Assembly: GCA_022449705.1 (NCBI GenBank)
Contig: JAKURS010000067.1
Coordinates: 1-5,702 of the forward strand
From: Candidatus Poseidoniia archaeon
GTDB lineage: Archaea > Thermoplasmatota > Poseidoniia > MGIII > CG-Epi1
DNA length: 5,702 nucleotides
Direction: 5' to 3'
Both the position numbers and the translations under genes were made by a program. Shown here in pieces: positions 1 to 5,702 of the stretch; within the stretch, counting starts at the first letter, position 1, and each line of letters begins with the position of its first letter. The notes under the pieces were generated by a model that was not told the DNA's origin, did not search any database, and was given only the letters and a program-made list of their open reading frames with translations.

Positions 1-451
<451 letters not shown>

Positions 452-462
<11 letters not shown>

Positions 463-1372
463 GCTCTACCAGCCAGGCCATGATTGCGTTCTGGACATGC
501 ATCCGGTTCTCCGCCTGGTCAAAGACAATCGAGTAATCGGCCTCCATCACCGCGTCAGTCACCTCGCGCCCCCGCTCGGCGGGCAGGCAGTGCATGAAGA
601 GCGTCTCCCGGCCGGTGGCGGCCATCAGTTCCTTGTTTACCTGGTAGGGTGCAAAGACTTTCTCTCGCGCATCTGCCTCGTCTTTCTGCCCCATCGAGGC
701 CCAGACGTCGGTGTAGATTACGTCGGCGTCTGCGACCGCCGTCTGGGGATCGTGCAGTACTTCGATGGTCGAAATCCCTGCTCCGCGTGCTTCAGCCACG
801 GTATCTGCGTCCGGCTCGTAGCCTTGCGGGCAGCAGCAGCTGAAATGGAGTGGGAGGCGCATCGCCAGTCGCAGCCATGAGTGAACCACGTTATTTCCGT
901 CACCGAGGTATACTACCTTGACTTTCTCCTGTCCTGGCAGGTGCTCCTGAATGGTGAAGATATCTGCCATAATCTGGCAGGGGTGGTTGTAGTCGGTGAG
1001 GCCGTTGATGACCGGGATAGTCGCGTGCTCGGCCAGTTCCAGTATATGTGCATGGTCGAACAGCCGCGCCATTATCAGGTAGTTGTAGCGGCTGAACAGT
1101 CGCGCAATATCCTTGATAGCCTCGCGCTTGCCGATGCCGATGTCGTTCGGCCCCAGGAAGAGTGCATGTCCCCCCATCCAGGTGAAGCCGGTCTCGAAGG
1201 AGACCCGCGTCCGTGCAGATGGCTTTGCAAATATCATCACTAGCGAGCGGTCGGTGAAAGGGCGGTATTCGTCCCGCGCGCGAAATTTCACCTTCAGTTC
1301 GGTCGCCAGTTGCAGAATTTCCCTAAGATCGTCCGCCTCGAAATCAGAGATGTGCAGGAAGTGCCGGACCAT
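452..1372 (-). CDS. argF: Ornithine carbamoyltransferase
   Basis: It transfers the carbamoyl group of carbamoyl phosphate to ornithine to form citrulline, in arginine biosynthesis (or, reversed, catabolism), in the cytoplasm. The 306-residue length is typical for the family. The carbamoyl-phosphate loop reads SARTR at 52-56; the common form is STRTR, so one position differs, a substitution expected to be tolerated because both Arg residues are kept. The HPCQ motif is at 130-133, a DVWASMGQ block at 222-229 corresponds to the ornithine-side loop, and the HCLPA motif with the catalytic Cys is at 261-265. Together these favour ornithine carbamoyltransferase over aspartate carbamoyltransferase. 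The ATG at 1372 is preceded by GGGG seven bases upstream. The gene starts 40 bases after the pcn stop on the same strand and its end overlaps the dehydrogenase start, so it is probably in an operon with one or both. The acetyl- or succinyl-ornithine variants are less likely but not excluded. Confidence 0.95.
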
Positions 1373-1412
1373 TCAGCTTCCCCGGGGCCGGCAGGGGTGG
1401 CCGCGAGGCATG

Positions 1413-2168
1413 CTAGTCGCGGTCGATGCGTGGCGCGAGCAGGAAGGCGACCTCGCCCTGCGCACCTGTCAGGTCATCAACTGCCAGGTCGGCGGTGATG
1501 CGCACTGGCAGGTCGCTGCCCAGCTGGATTGTGAGCACCCGGTCGCGAGCGAGCGAGTTTACCATCAGTGTGAAGTATTCCAGCGAGAAGAGAGAGGTCT
1601 GATCCTCCTTGGAGTCCAGCTTTTCGAGTTGCTTCTTCCCCAGTTCGAGGTCGACCCGGTTCTGGTTGTCCCCCTCGCAGACCAGCCTGAAGCTCTTCTT
1701 GGTCGTCGAAAGCGCGATGTGGTCAGAGACTGCCTTCGATGCCCGAAGTCCCTGCAGCACTTCCTCAACCACCACCTTGACGGTGGCAGGCAGGTCGAGC
1801 GCCGGCACTTTGGGGTCCGGCATTCCTGCCGTATCAAGTAATGGCATCGCGCGCGTAAGGTTGCCAATGGTAACCACCAGCCGGTTTAGCTCGCTGTCCT
1901 GCTCCAGGTCAACCATGTCGCCCGCCCTGGCGATGGCGAGCACTGCGCCGAACTTGTCGATATCGAGCCCCAACTCTGCTTCACCAGCCTCGTAGGAGTC
2001 GAAGGCGGCCTTGCCGAGCTTCGCTTCCACCATCGCCACGTGCGACGGGTCGACCGCCTTGATGGTCAGCCCGGACTCGTCGATAGAGAGTTTTGCCTCG
2101 TCAACCAGCGCACCGATGGTTCCGACGAACTCTTTCAGTTGGTCTGCTGAAATTCTGGCCTTTAGCAC
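1413..2168 (-). CDS. pcn: DNA polymerase sliding clamp (PCNA)
   Basis: This is the archaeal replication clamp: a trimeric ring around DNA that tethers polymerase, ligase, FEN1 and other PIP-box partners. The 251 residues match the usual archaeal length of about 245-250. Recognisable blocks are the KAVDPSHVAMVE stretch at 37-48, a proline-rich interdomain connecting loop around 114-128, LGSDLPVRI at 216-224 near the end of domain 2, and the C-terminal APRI at 245-248, the partner-binding tail. The start is GTG at 2168 (residue 1 Met, then LKARISADQL). A GGTG lies five bases upstream and a TATA-like box sits at a suitable distance. The open frame continues upstream to about 2648 but contains no PCNA-like sequence and runs antisense to psmB, so that extension is not used. 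The gene leads a leftward cluster with argF and is divergent from psmB. Confidence 0.97.
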   Translation of the reverse strand: MLKARISADQLKEFVGTIGALVDEAKLSIDESGLTIKAVDPSHVAMVEAKLGKAAFDSYEAGEAELGLDIDKFGAVLAIARAGDMVDLEQDSELNRLVVTIGNLTRAMPLLDTAGMPDPKVPALDLPATVKVVVEEVLQGLRASKAVSDHIALSTTKKSFRLVCEGDNQNRVDLELGKKQLEKLDSKEDQTSLFSLEYFTLMVNSLARDRVLTIQLGSDLPVRITADLAVDDLTGAQGEVAFLLAPRIDRD

Positions 2169-2196
2169 TGCCGCACCGCCGGCACAGTGGTGAACC

Positions 2197-2207
2197 GTAT
2201 TTAATTC
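2197..2207 (-). promoter_or_regulatory. Probable TATA box of pcn
   Basis: Read on the minus strand this is GAATTAAATAC, close to the archaeal TATA consensus, with a purine-rich GAAGAA stretch just upstream that could serve as the BRE. Its centre, near 2201, would place transcription start around 2174, only about six bases before the GTG at 2168. The transcript would therefore be leaderless or nearly so. This is a match by eye only. Confidence 0.55.
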
Positions 2208-2235
2208 TTCTTCGGAGTTTCTGTCGATAACGGAA

Positions 2236-2246
2236 CTATCAAATAC
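2236..2246 (+). promoter_or_regulatory. Possible TATA box of psmB
   Basis: CTATCAAATAC on the plus strand resembles an archaeal TATA box, though more weakly than the pcn one. Its centre near 2242 predicts transcription start around 2267-2270. That would exclude a translation start at 2265 and leave a leader of roughly 22-25 bases containing the ribosome binding site at 2282-2286. Confidence 0.4.
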
Positions 2247-2281
2247 CCCCCTCAGGATGAACGGTTGCTTTTCCCCGGTTT

Positions 2282-2286
2282 GGGAG
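2282..2286 (+). promoter_or_regulatory. Ribosome binding site deciding the psmB start
   Basis: GGGAG lies five bases before the TTG at 2292, good spacing for an archaeal Shine-Dalgarno sequence. It supports TTG 2292 over the other in-frame candidates: GTG 2286 overlaps the motif itself, and TTG 2265 and 2280 lie upstream of it. Confidence 0.55.
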
Positions 2287-2291
2287 TGACT

Positions 2292-2924
2292 TTGTCCGAA
2301 AAAGAACTCAAGAAGGGTACCACCACTGTAGGGCTGGTGTGCCAGGATGGCGTGGTCTTGGCGACCGAGATGCGCGCAACGATGGGCCATCTCATAGCGC
2401 ACAAGAACACGCAGAAGCTCTTCCGCATCAACGACCACCTCGGCATGACGGTAGCGGGGCTTGTCGGTGATGCACAGATGCTGGCGCGCTGGCTCTCGGC
2501 AGAGGTGCAGCTCTTCGAGCTCAAGCGCAAGCGGCCAATGGCCGTACAGGCCGCCTCGACGCTGATGGCCAATATCATGAACGGCCGGCGCTACATGCCG
2601 TTCTGGGTCCAGCTGCTTATCGGTGGCGTGGATAATGCGGGCGGCCACGTCTACTCGCTCGATGCGGCCGGCGGCTCGATACCAGACACGTTTACCACCA
2701 CAGGTTCCGGCTCACCCTTCGTCTATGGAGTCCTCGAGGACCACTTCCATGAGGGGCTCAGTGCCGCTGAAGGGAGAGAACTCGCAATCCGGGCGCTTAC
2801 CGTGGCGATGAAGCGCGACTCTGCGTCCGGCGACGGCATCTCGCTCTGCACTATCGATTCGAGCGGCTACACCGTGATGGACGCAGCAGCCGTCACAGAA
2901 ATTCAGGCTAAGCTGGCTGCTTGA
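2292..2924 (+). CDS. psmB: Archaeal 20S proteasome beta subunit
   Basis: This is the catalytic N-terminal threonine hydrolase of the 20S core; seven copies form each inner ring and degrade unfolded or tagged proteins in the cytoplasm. With the TTG start at 2292 it has 210 residues, close to the 211 of Thermoplasma beta. The propeptide is nine residues ending in Gly9, and self-cleavage before Thr10 exposes the GTTTVG nucleophile. Glu26 and Lys42 correspond to mature Glu17 and Lys33. The supporting active-site residues lie in GSGSPFVYG (Ser139) and RDSASG (Asp176). AGLVGDAQ at 55-62 and LDAAGGS at 123-129 are family blocks. Alternative starts are GTG 2286, TTG 2280 and TTG 2265, the longest giving 219 residues; all leave the mature enzyme unchanged. 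The gene heads the rightward cluster, 34 bases before aCPSF1. No alpha subunit gene is in the window. Confidence 0.96.
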   Translation: MSEKELKKGTTTVGLVCQDGVVLATEMRATMGHLIAHKNTQKLFRINDHLGMTVAGLVGDAQMLARWLSAEVQLFELKRKRPMAVQAASTLMANIMNGRRYMPFWVQLLIGGVDNAGGHVYSLDAAGGSIPDTFTTTGSGSPFVYGVLEDHFHEGLSAAEGRELAIRALTVAMKRDSASGDGISLCTIDSSGYTVMDAAAVTEIQAKLAA

Positions 2925-2945
2925 GGCAGCCTTCACACACGCTGA

Positions 2946-2954
2946 GAGGAAGGT
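2946..2954 (+). promoter_or_regulatory. Ribosome binding site of aCPSF1
   Basis: A purine-rich GAGGAAGGT lies four bases before the ATG at 2959, with its GAGG nine bases away. It supports ATG 2959 as the start, and independent initiation rather than coupling to the psmB stop 34 bases upstream. Confidence 0.6.
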
Positions 2955-2958
2955 CAAC

Positions 2959-4881
2959 ATGGCCGTAGAAGACGTCATCAAGGAAGTTCGCGAAGCCGCG
3001 CAGAGTGTCATACCTGACACCGTCGAATTCACCGACGTGCGCGTAGAAGCGTCCAATGTAGTCCTCTACACCAAAAACGTAGACGTGTTTGCCGAGAACA
3101 GTGAGGTGGTGCGCAAGCTGGCGCAGAAGGTGCGCAAGCGCATCATTATCCGCGCTGACCCGTCGGTACGGCTGCCGACCAAGGAGGCGGAGGAGAAGCT
3201 GCGCGAAGTAATTCCCACCGAGGCCGAAGTAAGCAGTGTGCGTTTCGACGAAATTAATGGCGACGTCTACATAGAAGCAGTGAACCCCGGCCGCGCCATC
3301 GGCAAGTTTGGTGCTGTGCTTAACGAGGTACGCCGTGCAGTCGGCTGGAACCCGATTGTCATCCGTGACGCTCCGATGGAGTCGAAAACGCTGCGCGAAA
3401 TCCGCAACTTTGTACTTGAGCCAAAGGTGGCCAAGAAGCGGAGGGCCTTCATGACCCGCGTCGGCCGCAAGGTGTTCCGCGACACCATAGAGGGCGAACA
3501 GTATGTGCGTATCACTGCGCTGGGCGGTTACCGCGAGGTGGGCCGCTCCTGTCACCTGCTGATGACCAAGGACAGCAAGGTGCTGATTGACTGCGGCTTC
3601 AACCCCGGTAACGACAAGGATCCCAGCCCGTTCCTGAACGCACCAGAGGTGACGCCGCTCGAGGGCCTTGACGCAGTGGTGCTGACGCACGCGCACCTGG
3701 ACCACTCAGCGCTACTGCCGATGCTGTTCCTCTACGGCTACGACGGGCCGGTCTACTGCACCCCGCCCACGCGCGACCTGGCGGCGCTACTGCAGACGGA
3801 CTACCTCAAGATCCAGAACGCTGAGGCCAAAAAAGTTCCATATTCCAGCAAGCACATCAGGCAGCAGGTGCAGAACTGCATTCCGCTCAACTTCGGCGAC
3901 ACGACCGACATCGCGCCCGACCTGAAGCTCACCCTCTACAACTCCGGCCACATCCTCGGCTCGGCGAGTGCCCACTTCCATGTCGGTGAGGGGCAGCACA
4001 ACCTGGTCTTCTCGGGCGATATCAAGTTCGAGAACACCTGGCTCTTCGACCGCGCCGTCAACCGCTTTCCGCGCATGGAGACGCTCATTATGGAAGCGAC
4101 CTATGGTGGCTTCAAGGACTTCCAGCCGTCGCGCGAGGAGGGGATGCGCAAGCTGACTGAAATCATCAACCGTACCGTTGAGAAACGGGGCAAGATTCTA
4201 ATCCCGGTCTTCGCCGTAGGGCGGTCGCAGGAGGTGATGCTGGTACTTGAGAAGGCGCATCGCGAGGGCAAGCTGGGTGACATGGACGTATTCCTGGACG
4301 GGATGATCTGGGAAGCGACCGCGCTCCATGCCGCTTACCCTGAATACCTGAACAACAACCTGCGTAACAAGATTTACCAGAATCGCGGCAACCCGTTCCG
4401 CGACGACATGTTCCGCAAGGTGGATTCGGTCAAGATGCGGGAGGAAATCTGCTCACGCGAGGAGCCCACCATCGTGCTCGCTACCTCTGGTATGGTCAAT
4501 GGCGGGCCGGTAATGGAGTATCTGCGCCACTGGGCGCCTGACCAGAACAACACCATGGTTTTCGTTGGCTACCAGGCGTCCGGCACGCTTGGGCAGCGGC
4601 TGCAGCAGGGGACGCATGAAATTCACCTGCACGACCGCGATAACGGCGGAATGGTGCCGGTGCAAGTGAAGATGAACATGGAGACCTGTGAGGGCTTTTC
4701 GGGGCATAGCGACAAGCGGCAACTGATGCGCTACGTGCGCACTATTCGTCCACGGCCCAAGCTGGTGCTCCTGAACCACGGTGACCCGCAGAAGTGCATG
4801 CAGCTCGCCAGCGACATCCGGCGCAAGGCGCGCATAGAGGTGCGTGTTCCGCACAACCTGGAGACCATTCGGTTCGCCTGA
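2959..4881 (+). CDS. KH-domain beta-CASP ribonuclease aCPSF1 (FttA), archaeal transcription termination factor
   Basis: Archaeal homologue of the CPSF73 nuclease. The family cleaves nascent RNA, mostly at U-rich sites, and drives factor-dependent transcription termination. At 640 residues it is full length for the family. Two KH-type segments fill about 1-145; the second has the GRAIGKFG loop at 111-118, while the first has no clear GXXG. The metallo-beta-lactamase core follows: Asp211 in IDCG, HAHLDH at 244-249, GHILGS with His331, and FSGD with Asp354. Beta-CASP motifs are Glu379 (MEAT), His583 (SGHSD) and His607 (NHGD). All expected zinc ligands and catalytic residues are therefore present. 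It is the second gene of the psmB cluster, an arrangement also known in other Euryarchaeota, and a 74-residue gene starts one base after its stop. Family assignment is secure; the termination role is taken from studied homologues. Confidence 0.97.
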   Translation: MAVEDVIKEVREAAQSVIPDTVEFTDVRVEASNVVLYTKNVDVFAENSEVVRKLAQKVRKRIIIRADPSVRLPTKEAEEKLREVIPTEAEVSSVRFDEINGDVYIEAVNPGRAIGKFGAVLNEVRRAVGWNPIVIRDAPMESKTLREIRNFVLEPKVAKKRRAFMTRVGRKVFRDTIEGEQYVRITALGGYREVGRSCHLLMTKDSKVLIDCGFNPGNDKDPSPFLNAPEVTPLEGLDAVVLTHAHLDHSALLPMLFLYGYDGPVYCTPPTRDLAALLQTDYLKIQNAEAKKVPYSSKHIRQQVQNCIPLNFGDTTDIAPDLKLTLYNSGHILGSASAHFHVGEGQHNLVFSGDIKFENTWLFDRAVNRFPRMETLIMEATYGGFKDFQPSREEGMRKLTEIINRTVEKRGKILIPVFAVGRSQEVMLVLEKAHREGKLGDMDVFLDGMIWEATALHAAYPEYLNNNLRNKIYQNRGNPFRDDMFRKVDSVKMREEICSREEPTIVLATSGMVNGGPVMEYLRHWAPDQNNTMVFVGYQASGTLGQRLQQGTHEIHLHDRDNGGMVPVQVKMNMETCEGFSGHSDKRQLMRYVRTIRPRPKLVLLNHGDPQKCMQLASDIRRKARIEVRVPHNLETIRFA

Positions 4882-4882
4882 G

Positions 4883-5107
4883 ATGGAGGAAGCCCGAATC
4901 CTGCAGGCAGTTGCTGAGCTGGAGAAGTGGGAGTCACGCCGCGAGCGCGTCCGCCAGAGGATAGAGAAGGGTGAGGGTGACGCATCGGAACTGGAGCGTA
5001 TCGAGGAGCAGGTCGCCCACTACGAGGGGCTGCTGGCGGACATGAAGCGCGAGAGCCTGGGCGGCAGTGACGTCTCACGCACCATCGCCCGAACCGGCAA
5101 TCCTTAA
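4883..5107 (+). CDS. Small charged coiled-coil protein of unknown function, coupled to aCPSF1
   Basis: I do not recognise this 74-residue protein. It is rich in Glu and Arg and looks like a helical hairpin. One amphipathic helix spans about 2-29, with Ile6, Val10, Leu13, Val23 and Ile27 on one face. A short Gly-containing turn (KGEGD, 29-33) follows, then a second helix at about 35-58 with Leu37, Ile40, Val44, Tyr47 and Leu50-51. The tail from 59 on is Gly/Ser-rich and likely disordered. There is no signal peptide, membrane segment or Cys pair. The ATG at 4883 is one base after the aCPSF1 stop, has no good ribosome binding site of its own, and is probably translated by re-initiation. Strict coupling, an in-frame length and a coherent helical pattern support a real gene. 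A role as a partner of aCPSF1 is a guess from position only. Confidence 0.72.
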   Translation: MEEARILQAVAELEKWESRRERVRQRIEKGEGDASELERIEEQVAHYEGLLADMKRESLGGSDVSRTIARTGNP

Positions 5108-5109
5108 AC
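5104..5109 (+). promoter_or_regulatory. Possible TATA box of the tRNA-Cys gene
   Basis: TTAAAC is centred about 26 bases before the first base of the tRNA (5133), the usual distance for an archaeal TATA element. It is embedded in the TAA stop codon (5105-5107) of the small coiled-coil gene, so the tRNA could have its own promoter inside the end of the upstream transcription unit. The match is short. Confidence 0.4.
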
Positions 5110-5132
5110 ACGCCGGCAAGTAGCGCGACTGT

Positions 5133-5207
5133 GGTGAGGTGGCAGAGAGGCTATGCGTACGCCTGCAGAGCGTATCTACGTCGGTTCGATTCCGGCCCTC
5201 ACCACCA
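5133..5207 (+). tRNA. tRNA-Cys (anticodon GCA), CCA encoded
   Basis: A full cloverleaf can be drawn. The acceptor stem is GGTGAGG (5133-5139) against CCTCACC (5197-5203), seven Watson-Crick pairs. T5140 is position 8. The D arm has a three-pair stem, GCA (5142-5144) with TGC (5154-5156), and the G18-G19 pair at 5149-5150. The anticodon stem TACGC/GCGTA (5158-5162, 5170-5174) has five pairs, and loop 5163-5169 carries GCA at 5165-5167 followed by G37. The variable loop is five bases (5175-5179). The T arm is GTCGG/CCGGC with loop TTCGATT, including one G-T pair. CCA is encoded at 5205-5207. The discriminator base 5204 is A; tRNA-Cys almost always has U there. No intron is present. The gene ends four bases before the recJ-like stop codon on the other strand. 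Confidence 0.95.
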
Positions 5208-5211
5208 CCTT

Positions 5212-5702
5212 CTACCCTGAAGGTTTCAAGTCTTCCAGCACCAGCTGCAGCTTTTCGCGTCCCTTGTAGCGATTGCGTTCGAGCCGGAACGCGACGTCGA
5301 CCCTGTCGCCCGGCATGAGCGTCTCGGCGCGCTCCCCCATCCCCCAGCCAATGGCGTCGGGGCAGTGCGCCAGCGAGAGCCGCAGGTGGCCGCTGTCGCG
5401 CCCCATTGTGCGCACCGACTGCACTTCCTGCTTCAGCAGCGCGAAGGTCGGTGCCAGGTTTCCCTGCCCGAAAGGTGCCAGCCGCTCGAGTTGCGTCATG
5501 AACTGCAGGTCGAGCCGTCCCGCCTCGAGCGGGGCGGCAATCTCGAGCAGCGGCTGCCGCATCTCGTCGGTGAGCCGCTCATTTGCGTCGGCCACCAGCG
5601 CTGCGCGCAACGGTTCGAGATTGGCGGCCGGCAGGTGGCAGCCGGCCGCCATGGCGTGGCCGCCGCCGCCATCGAGCAGCTCCCTATGGCGGTCAAACGC
5701 GG
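5212..5702 (-). CDS. recJ: RecJ-like single-strand-specific exonuclease, C-terminal part, cut by the window edge
   Basis: RecJ proteins are DHH-family phosphoesterases that degrade single-stranded DNA 5' to 3' in recombination and repair. Only the last 162 residues are visible, read leftward from the edge. They begin within the DHHA1 domain with the diagnostic glycine motif DGGGGHAMAAG (visible residues 10-20). A helical connector follows, then LERLAPFGQGN at about 72-82, which in bacterial RecJ enters the OB-fold domain. That domain contains HLRLSL, an IGWGMG stretch and a final strand LQLVLEDLKP before the TAG at 5214-5212. The DHH catalytic motifs that bind metal lie outside the window, so activity cannot be judged. 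The OB-fold tail looks like bacterial-type RecJ rather than the shorter archaeal GINS-associated nuclease. The gene is convergent with the tRNA-Cys. The first codon is not seen. Confidence 0.88.
   Translation of the reverse strand, partial: AFDRHRELLDGGGGHAMAAGCHLPAANLEPLRAALVADANERLTDEMRQPLLEIAAPLEAGRLDLQFMTQLERLAPFGQGNLAPTFALLKQEVQSVRTMGRDSGHLRLSLAHCPDAIGWGMGERAETLMPGDRVDVAFRLERNRYKGREKLQLVLEDLKPSG

Noticed and set aside
1113..1841. 242-residue plus-strand open frame
   Set aside because: It is antisense to argF and pcn and spans their intergenic gap. No domain pattern is visible.
2257..2289. Ten-codon ORF starting with ATG just before psmB, a possible leader peptide
   Set aside because: It lies partly upstream of the predicted transcription start, has a poor ribosome binding site, and its end overlaps the psmB binding site. 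It is too short to support without data.
2169..2648. Open minus-strand extension upstream of the PCNA start, giving a 411-residue frame
   Set aside because: The added 160 residues run antisense through psmB and the promoter region and resemble no clamp sequence. PCNA homologues begin at the GTG at 2168.
2908..3705. 265-residue open frame on the minus strand
   Set aside because: It lies wholly antisense to the aCPSF1 KH and metallo-beta-lactamase coding region, has no family likeness, and is explained by GC-rich codon bias.
4453..5111. Minus-strand frames of 133 and 126 residues under the end of aCPSF1 and the small coiled-coil gene
   Set aside because: They are rich in Arg, Pro and His with no coherent pattern, and are antisense to well-supported genes.
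5094..5120. Direct repeat CCGGCAA at 5094-5100 and 5113-5119, also able to pair through CCGGC/GCCGG
   Set aside because: Seven bases in GC-rich DNA is expected by chance. No T-run follows to suggest a terminator, and no integration remnant is visible next to the tRNA.
5133..5207. tRNA gene as an integration (att) site
   Set aside because: No duplicated tRNA 3' end or integrase is visible in the window, and a convergent core gene abuts the tRNA.

Overview
The window is archaeal. A PCNA sliding clamp, an archaeal-type proteasome beta subunit with a short propeptide, and a KH-domain CPSF-like ribonuclease (aCPSF1/FttA) all lie on it, and the start regions carry archaeal TATA-like boxes and GG-rich ribosome binding sites. 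The DNA is GC-rich and densely packed. A euryarchaeon, perhaps of the Thermoplasmatota / marine group II-III type, would fit the archaeal core genes sitting beside a fatty-acid beta-oxidation enzyme and a bacterial-style RecJ. That placement is an inference, not something the sequence proves.

Layout. Positions 1-2168 are a leftward block read in the order pcn (PCNA, GTG start at 2168), argF (ornithine carbamoyltransferase) and a 3-hydroxyacyl-CoA dehydrogenase that runs off the left edge. The last two overlap by 11 bp. Positions 2169-2291 are a divergent intergenic region with a TATA-like box for each direction. Positions 2292-5107 are a rightward block: psmB (proteasome beta), aCPSF1, and an unrecognised 74-residue coiled-coil protein starting one base after the aCPSF1 stop. 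A tRNA-Cys(GCA) gene follows at 5133-5207. It is convergent, with almost no gap, with the 3' end of a leftward recJ-like gene that runs off the right edge.

How the genes relate. The rightward block joins protein turnover (20S proteasome) to transcription termination and RNA 3'-end cleavage (aCPSF1), a gene pairing also known in other Euryarchaeota. The leftward block places the replication clamp ahead of arginine biosynthesis and acyl-CoA metabolism, with no obvious functional link. There is no sign of mobile elements, CRISPR arrays or a defence island, and this looks like core chromosome. The points most worth a second look are the A at the discriminator position of the tRNA-Cys, where U is expected, and the small coiled-coil protein coupled to aCPSF1.
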